From the NCBI RefSeq assembly GCF_900188485.1, contig NZ_FZPH01000013.1:211859-275858 (forward strand): a stretch of DNA of 64,000 nt, read 5' to 3'. A program made the translations under genes and the position numbers. The notes under the pieces are model-generated. The model was not told the DNA's origin, searched no databases, and saw nothing but the letters and a program-made list of their open reading frames with translations. Every line of letters begins with the position of its first letter. The stretch's first letter is position 1. The DNA is from Asanoa hainanensis. GTDB lineage: Bacteria; Actinomycetota; Actinomycetes; Mycobacteriales; Micromonosporaceae. This document shows positions 46,619 to 54,079 of the stretch, in pieces.

Positions 46619-47490
46619 CCCTCGTATCCCCCGTTCACCAGGCCGAGCCGGATCAGGTCGGTCAGCGGCTCGATCATGCTGCACGAGCCGAACCCGACCC
46701 ACAGCCCCCTCGGCTGGTGGCGGCGGGCCCGGACCGGCTCGATCAGCGGCACGGCGTCGATCGCGGCGAGCACCTCGGCCACGTCGGCCACCTCGCCGCC
46801 GTCGAGCGCCAAGGCGGCGCCGGCCAGCACGTTGAGGAAGCCGTGGTGGGTGAAGCCCGTCTCGGGGTCGGCGTGCCGGAGCGCGTGGTGCAGGCCGGCC
46901 GTCAGCTTGAAGGGCAGCTCCCGGTCACGGCACGCGCAGATCACCGCGGCCAGCTCGACCGGGGTCGGGAACAGCTCGGCGGCCAGGCCGCCGGTGCGGA
47001 ACTTGGCCGCCACCCGCGTGCCGTTCGCGCGAGCCTCCGCGATCGTGTCGAGGCCGGCCAGGAGGCCGAAGGTCAGTGGGATCTCGGCGTAGACGTCGAG
47101 CTCGGGCTGCCTGTTCGCGAGGTCCAGCATGCGGGCGATGCCGGGCTGCGGGTCCTCGCCGCGCTTGGCCACGGCCGCTTCGATCTGGCGTACGACCACG
47201 CGGGGGTCGTCGGGCACACCCAGCCGGTCGATCGGCAGGTCGCCGATGATGCCGATGTCCAGGCGCTCGGCCGGGTCCAGCAGCCCGGTCAGCGCGTCCA
47301 CGGAGGTGGCCGGGACGAGCAGGGGGCCGACCAGGTCGGCGTACCAGGCGGCCCGATGTTCGCGGTGCGCCGTGACCGCGTCGGGCAGCGCGGCGTTGCC
47401 AGGTGGGAACACCGCCGCGTCGTCGATGAGCCGATGGAACAGCGGGGCGATCAACGGCTGGTCGGTGGGTGTCCGGCGATCGGTTGACAC
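46615..47490 (-). CDS. Unrecognised protein coupled to fumarylacetoacetase, 291 aa
   Basis: I do not recognise the family. The sequence alternates strands and helices like a TIM barrel: PLLVPATSV, LDIGIIGDL, DVYAEIPL, TRVAAKFRTGG, PFKLTAGLHHALRH, and a His-rich stretch GFTHHGFLNVLAG. There is no signal peptide or membrane helix. It lies between divergent homogentisate dioxygenase and coupled fumarylacetoacetase. The pathway needs a maleylacetoacetate isomerase between those enzymes and none is recognisable in the window, so this is a candidate for that step or a related function; that is inference. TAAGTT lies 8 bases before the GTG. Confidence 0.7.
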   Translation of the reverse strand: MSTDRRTPTDQPLIAPLFHRLIDDAAVFPPGNAALPDAVTAHREHRAAWYADLVGPLLVPATSVDALTGLLDPAERLDIGIIGDLPIDRLGVPDDPRVVVRQIEAAVAKRGEDPQPGIARMLDLANRQPELDVYAEIPLTFGLLAGLDTIAEARANGTRVAAKFRTGGLAAELFPTPVELAAVICACRDRELPFKLTAGLHHALRHADPETGFTHHGFLNVLAGAALALDGGEVADVAEVLAAIDAVPLIEPVRARRHQPRGLWVGFGSCSMIEPLTDLIRLGLVNGGYEG

Positions 47491-47529
47491 GGTTACTGAA
47501 CTTAGTGGACGCTACAAGAAACGGACAAT

Positions 47530-47550
47530 GGCGTCCGATTATCGGACGCC
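47530..47550. promoter_or_regulatory. 21-bp perfect inverted repeat before hmgA
   Basis: GGCGTCCGA and TCGGACGCC flank TTA in the 74-bp region between the 291-aa gene and hmgA, 14 bp before the hmgA ATG. GACAAT (47524-47529) could be the hmgA -10, which would put the start site inside the repeat, as expected for a repressor site. Confidence 0.6.
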
Positions 47551-47564
47551 GGCGGGAGGTCGAC

Positions 47565-48734
47565 ATGCCCTACTACCGCAGCGTCGGCGAGGTGCCCCGC
47601 AAGCGGCACACCCAGTTCCGGCAGCCCGACGGCAGCCTGTACGCCGAGGAGCTGATGGGTCAGGAGGGGTTCTCGTCTGATTCGTCGCTTCTTTACCACC
47701 GTGCGATGCCGACGGCGATCGTGGCTGCCGAGGCGTTCGACCCGCCCGCCTGGAGCCGCACGCCCAACCGCCCGCTGAAGCCCCGGCACCTGCGCACCCA
47801 CAAGCTCGACACGGCCGGCGCCGACCCGGTGCTGGGCCGCGCGCACCTGCTCGCCAACGACGACGTGCGCATCTCGTACGTGACCGCCGAGCGCCCCTCG
47901 CCCCTCTACCGCAACGCGGTCGGCGACGAGTGCCTCTACGTGGAGGCCGGCGCGCTGCGGGTCGAGTCGACGTTCGGGGTCCTGGACGCCACGGCCGGCG
48001 ACTACGTGATCATCCCGACGTCGGTGATCCACCGCCTGGTGCCGGTCGGCGAGGAGCCGCTGCGGCTGCTGGCGATCGAGGCGACCGGGCACATCGGGCC
48101 GCCCAAGCGCTACCTGTCGGTGCGCGGCCAGTTCCTGGAGCACGCGCCGTACTGCGAGCGCGACATCCGTGGCCCTGCGGGGGTCTTGGTCGAGGACGGC
48201 ACGGACGTCGAAGTGCTGGTGCAGCACCGGCGCGGCTGGACGAAGCACGTCTACGCCAACCACCCGTTCGACGTGGTCGGCTGGGACGGGCACCTCTACC
48301 CGTGGGCGTTCTCGATCCACGACTTCGAGCCGATCACCGGCCGGGTGCACCAGCCACCGCCGGTGCACCAGACCTTCCAAGGCCCGAACTTCGTGATCTG
48401 CTCGTTCGTCCCGCGCAAGGTCGACTACCACCCGCTGTCGATCCCGGTGCCCTACAACCACCACAACGTCGACTCGGACGAGCTGCTGTTCTACACCGGC
48501 GGCAACTACGAGGCCCGCCGCGGCTCGGGGATCGAGCAGGGCTCGATGTCGCTGCACCCGTCGGGTTTCACGCACGGCCCGCAGCCGGGCGCAGCAGAGC
48601 GGTCGATCGGCATCGACTACTTCGACGAGCTCGCGGTCATGGTCGACACGTTCCGCCCGCTCGACCTCTGCGACGCGGCCCTGACCTGCGAAGACACCGG
48701 CTACGCGTGGACCTGGTCGGGGCGGCAGGCCTAG
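47565..48734 (+). CDS. hmgA: Homogentisate 1,2-dioxygenase
   Basis: This 389-residue iron dioxygenase opens homogentisate to maleylacetoacetate. It starts PYYRSVGEVPRKRHTQFR, as in the bacterial family, and has the cupin core YVIIPTSVIHRLVPVG, WDGHLYPWAFSIHDFEPITG, and SMSLHPSGFTHGPQPGA with the iron His residues. It is shorter than the 430-450 residue proteobacterial and animal enzymes, as usual in actinobacteria. GGGAGGT lies 4 bases before the ATG. It diverges from the 291-aa/fahA pair. Its stop overlaps the convergent TPR gene. Confidence 0.94.
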   Translation: MPYYRSVGEVPRKRHTQFRQPDGSLYAEELMGQEGFSSDSSLLYHRAMPTAIVAAEAFDPPAWSRTPNRPLKPRHLRTHKLDTAGADPVLGRAHLLANDDVRISYVTAERPSPLYRNAVGDECLYVEAGALRVESTFGVLDATAGDYVIIPTSVIHRLVPVGEEPLRLLAIEATGHIGPPKRYLSVRGQFLEHAPYCERDIRGPAGVLVEDGTDVEVLVQHRRGWTKHVYANHPFDVVGWDGHLYPWAFSIHDFEPITGRVHQPPPVHQTFQGPNFVICSFVPRKVDYHPLSIPVPYNHHNVDSDELLFYTGGNYEARRGSGIEQGSMSLHPSGFTHGPQPGAAERSIGIDYFDELAVMVDTFRPLDLCDAALTCEDTGYAWTWSGRQA

Positions 48735-49690
48735 AACTTCATCCGAGATACGACCGCGATCGCGGCTACGGCGGTCGCGGCCAGGGCGGCGGCGACCGCC
48801 CAGGGTGAGCCGATGGCGCCGTAAACGATGACGCTCAGGGGCCCGGCGACCGTCGCGCAGCCGGCGACGGTCGACGCCCGGTCACCGCGCAGCATCTCGC
48901 GCGGCGATCCGGGCAGGCGGGTGGCGAACAGCGCCACCAGGCCCAGGCCGACCAGCCCGAGCAGCACGGCGACGACCCGGGACGTGCCGGGGTGCACCTG
49001 GTGCAGCACCGCCGCCAACATCGCGACCGGCACGGTGAAGGCACCGGCGTAGAGCGCCAGCCAGCCGATCGCGGTGGCCGGAGTGGGGCGCAGGTCGCGG
49101 GCCTGCGGCGGCGGCACGGCATAGCGGCCGAGCTGGCCCTGGCCCTCGGCCGAGGCGATCGCCGGGTCCAGCCGCAGCGCCTCGTCGCGGGCCCGCTCGG
49201 CGATCTCCTTGAGCTCCAGGCGGCCGGCGATGCCGGACAGCACGAGGTGGGCCTTCGCGTCCTGCGGCGCCAGCGCCACCGCCTGCCAGGCGGCGTCCAG
49301 GGCCCGCTGCCCGTTGCGCGCCTCGCCGAGGATCGCGGCACCGTGCAACTGGGCGAAGGGGTCCTCCGGCCCGGCGTCGAGGATGCGCTCGGCCACCGCG
49401 GCCGCCTCTTTGAACCGGCGCAGCTGGATCAACGCCTCGGCCTCGGTCACCTGCGGCGCGGCGGCGCCCGGGGTCGCGGCGACGGCCCGCTGCGCGGCCG
49501 CGAGGGCGGGCTCGGGGCGGCCGGCGGCGAGCTGGATCGCGGCGAGCAGGGCCAACGCGACGCCGTCGTCGGGCTCGGCGGTCAGCTGCGGGTCGAGCTC
49601 GGCCACGGCCTCGTCGAAGTGCCCAAGGTCGGCGAGCAACTCGGCCCGACGCAGGTGGCCCTCGGTGGGATCGGCATCCATGCTCGACAC
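48731..49690 (-). CDS. TPR-repeat membrane protein
   Basis: This protein of 319 residues has about four tetratricopeptide repeats in the first 190 residues (GHLRRAELLADLGHFDEAVA, ALIQLRRFKEAAAVAERIL, AKAHLVLSGIAGRL). Its last 110 residues form about four transmembrane helices (AIGWLALYAGAFTVPVAML, VVAVLLGLVGLGLVALFA and two more). It is likely a membrane scaffold for a protein complex; no partner is evident. GTG 49690 is chosen over ATG 49681 because TACGCT (49697-49702) ends exactly 6 bases before it. Confidence 0.8.
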   Translation of the reverse strand: MSSMDADPTEGHLRRAELLADLGHFDEAVAELDPQLTAEPDDGVALALLAAIQLAAGRPEPALAAAQRAVAATPGAAAPQVTEAEALIQLRRFKEAAAVAERILDAGPEDPFAQLHGAAILGEARNGQRALDAAWQAVALAPQDAKAHLVLSGIAGRLELKEIAERARDEALRLDPAIASAEGQGQLGRYAVPPPQARDLRPTPATAIGWLALYAGAFTVPVAMLAAVLHQVHPGTSRVVAVLLGLVGLGLVALFATRLPGSPREMLRGDRASTVAGCATVAGPLSVIVYGAIGSPWAVAAALAATAVAAIAVVSRMKF

Positions 49691-49805
49691 GGCCCGAGCG
49701 TAGCTTGCGACGATCAGCAACGGCTGCCGAGCAAGGTCATGCCGCGATCGACAGCGGGCCACGACCGGCCGTCAGGCAAGCCACGGCGCACGACCGGCGC
49801 GACGA

Positions 49806-50282
49806 TCAGGACTGGCCGTGGAGCAGGGCAACCGCGATGCCGGCCAGGCCCTCGCCACGGCCGGTCAGGCCGAGGCCGTCGGTCGTGGTGCCGGAGACCG
49901 TGACGGGTGCGTCGACGGCGGCACCCAGCGCCTGCTGCGCCTCGGCGCGGCGCGGGCCGATCTTGGGTCGGACGCCCACCACCTGGATCGAGATGTTGCC
50001 GATCTCGAAGCCGGCCGCCCGCACGAGCCGGGCGGCCTCGCCGAGCAGGGCCACGCCGGAGGCGCCGGCCCACTCCGGCCGGTCGACGCCGAAGTTGCTG
50101 CCGAGATCGCCGAGGCCCGCCGCGGAGAACAGCGCGTCGCAGGCGGCGTGGGCGGCGACGTCACCGTCGGAATGGCCGGCCAGGCCGTCGACGCCCGGCC
50201 AGAACAGGCCCGCCACCCAGCACTCACGGCCCACGCCGAAGGCGTGCACGTCGGTGCCGATGCCCACCCGAGGAAGCTCCAC
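49806..50282 (-). CDS. ispF: 2-C-methyl-D-erythritol 2,4-cyclodiphosphate synthase
   Basis: This 158-residue enzyme forms the cyclodiphosphate in the non-mevalonate isoprenoid pathway. Metal ligands lie in GTDVHAFG and [13 protein letters not shown]; the substrate loops are DLGSNFG and [17 protein letters not shown]. The GTG has TAGGCT 6 bases upstream, whose TAG is the ispD stop, so ispF may have its own leaderless promoter besides readthrough from ispD. Confidence 0.95.
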   Translation of the reverse strand: MELPRVGIGTDVHAFGVGRECWVAGLFWPGVDGLAGHSDGDVAAHAACDALFSAAGLGDLGSNFGVDRPEWAGASGVALLGEAARLVRAAGFEIGNISIQVVGVRPKIGPRRAEAQQALGAAVDAPVTVSGTTTDGLGLTGRGEGLAGIAVALLHGQS

Positions 50283-50288
50283 GCGGGC

Positions 50289-50294
50289 AGCCTA
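50289..50294 (-). promoter_or_regulatory. -10 hexamer TAGGCT for ispF, overlapping the ispD stop
   Basis: TAGGCT on the minus strand begins with the TAG stop codon of ispD and ends 6 bases before the ispF GTG; no ribosome-binding site is seen. Confidence 0.45.
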
Positions 50295-50984
50295 TTCGGT
50301 GGCGAGGAGGTGCTCGGCCAGCAGCAGGTCGAACGGGCGGGTGATCTTCAGGGCGTGGTCGGAGCCGGGCACGCAGGTCACCCGTACCCCCTGCTTCTCG
50401 ACCAGGCCCGCGTCGTCGGTCAGCGGGTCGACGGCGGCGGCGTGCGCGGCGGCGAGGATCTGGCGGCGGAAGCCCTGTGGGGTCTGCACGGCGCGCAGCG
50501 GCGCCCGGTCGACGGTGCCGCGTACCGCGTCGTCCGGACCGACTTCCTTGATCGTGTCGACGACCGGCAGCACCGGGATCACCGCGTCGGCGCCGGCCCG
50601 GACCGCCGACGCCACGGACTCGACCAGGTCAGGCGGCACGAGGGCACGCGCGGCGTCGTGGACCAGCACGATCGGGACGTCCGGGGGCACGGCGGCCAGT
50701 GCGGCGGCGACGGAGGCTTGGCGGTGAGCCCCGCCCGCTACCACCGTGACGGGTGCGACAGGCGCCAGGAGAGCGCGCACGCCGGCCACCTCGTCGGGCG
50801 GGGCGGCGACCACGACGACCGCGACGGAGGGCGCCTGGCAGATCCGGCGCAGCGCGTGCACCAGCAGCGGCTCGCCGCCGAGCAGGCGGAGCGCCTTGGG
50901 TGCGCCGGGACCCAGCCGGGTGCCACTGCCCGCGGCTGGAACGAGGACCGCGACGTCACCGCGCGGGTTGAGCTGCGCGGTCAC
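50292..50984 (-). CDS. ispD: 2-C-methyl-D-erythritol 4-phosphate cytidylyltransferase
   Basis: This 230-residue enzyme activates methylerythritol phosphate with CTP. It has the nucleotide-binding start VLVPAAGSGTRLGPGAPKAL, GGAHRQASVAAAL, VLVHDAARALVPPDLV, and QTPQGFRRQIL. GAGGA lies about 7 bases before the GTG. The order carD-ispD-ispF is the conserved actinobacterial one; the three genes run in the same direction with a 43-bp gap after carD. Confidence 0.95.
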   Translation of the reverse strand: MTAQLNPRGDVAVLVPAAGSGTRLGPGAPKALRLLGGEPLLVHALRRICQAPSVAVVVVAAPPDEVAGVRALLAPVAPVTVVAGGAHRQASVAAALAAVPPDVPIVLVHDAARALVPPDLVESVASAVRAGADAVIPVLPVVDTIKEVGPDDAVRGTVDRAPLRAVQTPQGFRRQILAAAHAAAVDPLTDDAGLVEKQGVRVTCVPGSDHALKITRPFDLLLAEHLLATE

Positions 50985-51027
50985 GTCGCGGTCCTCGCGA
51001 GGAGTTGATCTGTGTGCGGTGCGGACG

Positions 51028-51513
51028 TCAGGCTTCGGTCAGCACCTTGTCGAGGAGCATCTCCGCCTCGTCCTTGGTGCTCTTCTCGGCGAGGGCAACC
51101 TCGCCGACCAGGATGTCGCGTGCCTTGGCGAGCATGCGCTTCTCGCCCGCCGACAGGCCCCGCTCCCGCTCGCGGCGCCAAAGGTCACGCACGACCTCGG
51201 CAACCTTCAGCGGGTTGCCCGAAGCCAGCTTCTCCAGGTTTGCCTTGTAGCGCCGTGACCAGTTGGTCGGCTCTTCGGTGTGCGGAGCACGGAGCACATC
51301 GAAGACCTTGCCCAGGCCCTCTTCCCCAACCACCTCACGCACGCCAACGATCTCGGCGTTCTCGGCGGGCACCCGCACCGTCAAGTCACCCTGAGCGACC
51401 CTGAGAACGAGGTAAAGCTTTTCCTCGCCCTTGACGACCCGAGTCTCGATTGCCTCGATGAGTGCGGCCCCGTGGTGGGGGTAAACAACGGTCTCGCCGA
51501 CACTGAAAACCAT
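51028..51513 (-). CDS. carD: CarD-family RNA polymerase-binding regulator
   Basis: This 161-residue protein binds the RNA polymerase beta subunit and stabilises open promoter complexes, mainly at rRNA promoters. The N-terminal Tudor-like domain reads [20 protein letters not shown]; the C-terminal helical domain has [16 protein letters not shown] and the conserved Trp in [22 protein letters not shown] lies about 10 bases before the ATG. TACCCT at 51541-51546 on the minus strand is a good -10. Essential in mycobacteria. Confidence 0.97.
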   Translation of the reverse strand: MVFSVGETVVYPHHGAALIEAIETRVVKGEEKLYLVLRVAQGDLTVRVPAENAEIVGVREVVGEEGLGKVFDVLRAPHTEEPTNWSRRYKANLEKLASGNPLKVAEVVRDLWRRERERGLSAGEKRMLAKARDILVGEVALAEKSTKDEAEMLLDKVLTEA

Positions 51514-51896
51514 AGGTTCGAAACCCCTTTCGCTGTGTCTAGGGTAACACGCGGGAGCACCGATGTCCCATCCCGGTCCTGACCGTAAGTGCAGCTCAGA
51601 GGGCTTGTGACAGGTCTTTCTCAGGCTTGACACGCTCCGCGCCGGCCGATTTCAACACGCTGAGTAACCTTCGGGTTACCAATCCGCAGGGGCCTCGTCG
51701 ATATCGGACGTGAATGCTTCCCACCTCTAAGGGTAACCCGCAAGGGTCGTCGCGCGCCCGCGTGCGGACGGACACAGCGGTAAGGATCGAGATCCAACCC
51801 CTCCCTTGTCGGATTGAACGGTGGCGCTCGCCCGACTCGTACGCCACTCTGGAAGCAGACGCGACTTCGGGCGCGATCAAAGGCTCAGGGGGCGGC
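51514..51896. other. 383-bp intergenic region with UUCG hairpin
   Basis: The region holds the carD promoter (TACCCT, 51541-51546, minus strand). It also has a 6-bp stem GTAACC/GGTTAC closed by a TTCG tetraloop with C-G closing pair (51664-51679), and further AGGGTAAC-like words at 51541 and 51730. A C(UUCG)G loop is unusually stable in RNA. No coding sequence is supported here. The promoter of the downstream rightward gene is not clear. Confidence 0.5.
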
Positions 51897-52700
51897 ATGG
51901 GCGGTGACGGCGGGCCTTTCGACGAGCTTCCAGAGCTACCACCTGACGTACGCGTGCCCGACGACGCGGCCGAGCTCGCCGAGGAGGCCGCCCAGGTCCG
52001 CCGGGAGCTGCGCGAGGAGCGGGTCGGCGGGTCCCGGACCGGTTCGCGGATCTTCTCCGGCGGAGGGTTCCGCGGCAGCGTCCCGCCCGACGGCGCGCAC
52101 ACCGCGACCGAGCCGGCGTCGCTGCGGATCCCTTTACTGATCATGACGGCCGCGCTGCTGGCCGCGGTGATCAGCCTGTTCGCGGCGGCCTGGCCCAACG
52201 AGCGGCGTGGCCTGCCGACGCCGGCCGCCGCGAGCTCCTCCGGTCAGGCCGCGCCGACCAGCCTGATCCGCACCGTGCCCCCGGTCGACCTGCTCGACGA
52301 AGCGGGCAACACCGTCTCACTCGGTTCCCTGCTGCCGGCGGTGCTGATCCTCGGCGACGACTGCCCGTGCGCCACCGAGATCGCCGCCGTGACCCCGGCC
52401 GGCGTGACGGTCGTCGCCGTCAGCGTCTCCCGGGGTGGGATGCCGTCGCCGGCGACCAGCCGACCGGTCGCGGCCGCGCCGCCGCCGTCGACCGCGACGC
52501 TGCCCGGGCCCGTGACCGCCACCGTGCGCCGGCTGCGCGACCCGTCCGGCGGGCTCACCACCCTCCTGGAAGGCTCGACCCCCGGCACGGCCACACCGGT
52601 CGCGCTCGTGGCCCGCTCGGGCGAGATCACCACGATCGTGGACGGGGCCACACCCAGCAGCGCGTACGCCGCGGATCTCGCATTGCTACCCAGTCGCTAG
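51897..52700 (+). CDS. Membrane protein with redoxin-like external domain, hypothetical
   Basis: This 267-residue protein has an acidic, disordered cytoplasmic part (about 75 residues), one transmembrane helix (IPLLIMTAALLAAVISLFAAAW), and an external domain. The external domain has DLLDEAGNTVSLGSLLPAVLILGDDCPCA, which looks like the start of a thioredoxin/peroxiredoxin-type fold with a Cys-Pro-Cys pair, then AVTPAGVTVVAVSVS. Redox activity is possible but not demonstrated. The ATG has AGGGGG upstream. It diverges from carD. Confidence 0.72.
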   Translation: MGGDGGPFDELPELPPDVRVPDDAAELAEEAAQVRRELREERVGGSRTGSRIFSGGGFRGSVPPDGAHTATEPASLRIPLLIMTAALLAAVISLFAAAWPNERRGLPTPAAASSSGQAAPTSLIRTVPPVDLLDEAGNTVSLGSLLPAVLILGDDCPCATEIAAVTPAGVTVVAVSVSRGGMPSPATSRPVAAAPPPSTATLPGPVTATVRRLRDPSGGLTTLLEGSTPGTATPVALVARSGEITTIVDGATPSSAYAADLALLPSR

Positions 52701-52833
52701 GTATGCCTAGGCAGGGGTAAGGAGCCGCGTAAGTACCCCCGAGCGCCCAAGTTAGGGAATCGCTCCCGATGTCCGCGGGTCCGGCGCCGCCGAAGATTGA
52801 TACATCAACGCAGACCGTTCAAGGAGACGCACG

Positions 52834-52992
52834 ATGTATCAGAACCCGGAGTTCCTGCTCACCCTCGCCCACGACCACCAGCGCGAGCTGATCGCGGAGG
52901 CCGACCGCAAGCGGCTCTTCTCCCGGATCAACCGCGCGCGGCGCGCCGAGCGCACGTCCCACGCGCGCTCGACTCGAGGGCCTTCCCACTGA
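52834..52992 (+). CDS. Small basic protein, 52 aa
   Basis: A short gene with AAGGAGACGCACG directly before the ATG encodes MYQNPEFLLTLAHDHQREL, then a basic helix (ADRKRLFSRINRARRAERTS) and a short tail. The sequence is compatible with one long amphipathic, then highly basic, helix. I recall similar tiny proteins starting MY-x-NPEF in related actinomycetes, but no function. A strong bidirectional hairpin follows the stop. Confidence 0.72.
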   Translation: MYQNPEFLLTLAHDHQRELIAEADRKRLFSRINRARRAERTSHARSTRGPSH

Positions 52993-52997
52993 CGACT

Positions 52998-53025
52998 CCG
53001 GCCGGCGCGACCTCGCGCCGGCCGG
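52998..53025. terminator. Bidirectional hairpin terminator
   Basis: A perfect 13-bp inverted repeat (52998-53010 with 53013-53025) separated by CC lies 5 bases after the 52-aa gene and 10 bases after the convergent type III PKS stop. It can end transcription from both sides. Confidence 0.75.
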
Positions 53026-53035
53026 TGTCGGCGTT

Positions 53036-54079
53036 TCAGGCGGCGCTGCGCAGCAGCAGTGCCGCATAGAGCGTCAGGCCCGGCCCGAACGCGAGTGTGA
53101 CGATCCGCTCGGGCGGGCGGACCCGCCGGCGGAGCCGCTCCAGGATCAGCAGCACCGTCGGCGAGGAGCAGTTGCCGTTCTCGGCCAGCGTCTCCCGCGA
53201 CGCGGCCATCTGCTCGACGCTGAGCTCGAGCTCCCGCTCGACGACGTTGAGGATGCGCGGCCCACCGGGGTGCACCGCCCAGCCGTCGACGTCGCCGCGG
53301 CTCAGCCCGTGCCTGGCCAGCAGGTCGTCGACCAGCGTCCGCACGTGCAGTGCGAGCACCTGGGGCACCTTCGGCGAGAGCCCCATCCGGAAGCCCAGAT
53401 CGGTGACGTCCCAGGTCATGTGGTCGGCGGTGGCGGTGTCGGTGACCGAGGCGACCTCGGCCAGCGTGTAGCCCGAGCCCCCGGGACGCACGACCACGGC
53501 GGCCGCCGCGTCCGAGAACAACGCGTGCGCCACGATCTGCTGGGTGTCGAACCGGGTCGCCGACGGCTGGATGTGCAGACCGGTCAGCTCGGCGCAGAGC
53601 AGCAGCGCCGGCCGGCCCCGCGCGGTCACGTAGTCGCTGACCGCACCGAGCCCGGGCAGCGCCGCATAACAGCCCATGTGCCCGACGAACAGCCGCTGGG
53701 TGGCGGGTGCCATGCCGAGGTCGCGGCTGAGCAGGATGTCGAGGCCGGGCGTGACGTAGCCGGTGCACGAGCAGACCGCGAACAGGCCGATGTCGTCGAT
53801 CGACAGGTCCGCGTCGGCGATGGCCCGGGTCACCGCCTCCTTGCCCAGCGGCAACGCCTCGACCAGGTAGCGCCGCATGCGCTTCTCGGTGGGCCAGTCG
53901 GAGACGTCCTCGATCAGCGGGTTGACGCACGCCTGCCGGGTGACCACTCCCGCGTTGAGGAAGATCCGTTCGGCCAGCGGGCGGGCGGAGGCCGGGAAGT
54001 GCTGCCGGAAATAGCCGTCCCACAGCTCCGTCTGCTTGGCACCCGGCGGCAACGCCAGCCCGATGCCGGCGATGGTCAC
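53036..54079 (-). CDS. Type III polyketide synthase
   Basis: This 347-residue chalcone-synthase-family enzyme has the Cys-His-Asn triad visible: Cys in FVGHMGCYAALPGLG (about residue 136), His in GWAVHPGGPRIL, and Asn in LAENGNCSSPTVL. It elongates an acyl starter with malonyl-CoA. With the flavoenzyme, methyltransferase and UbiA genes beside it, the cluster resembles agqA-D of Actinoplanes missouriensis, which makes alkyl-O-dihydrogeranyl-methoxyhydroquinones from an alkylresorcinol. The GTG start overlaps the upstream stop (GTGA). Confidence 0.92.
   Translation of the reverse strand: MTIAGIGLALPPGAKQTELWDGYFRQHFPASARPLAERIFLNAGVVTRQACVNPLIEDVSDWPTEKRMRRYLVEALPLGKEAVTRAIADADLSIDDIGLFAVCSCTGYVTPGLDILLSRDLGMAPATQRLFVGHMGCYAALPGLGAVSDYVTARGRPALLLCAELTGLHIQPSATRFDTQQIVAHALFSDAAAAVVVRPGGSGYTLAEVASVTDTATADHMTWDVTDLGFRMGLSPKVPQVLALHVRTLVDDLLARHGLSRGDVDGWAVHPGGPRILNVVERELELSVEQMAASRETLAENGNCSSPTVLLILERLRRRVRPPERIVTLAFGPGLTLYAALLLRSAA

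Noticed and set aside
47469..47564. A longer N-terminus for homogentisate dioxygenase starting at 47469
   Set aside because: It would run through the inverted repeat and overlap the divergent gene; ATG 47565 has a clear ribosome-binding site and matches the family start.
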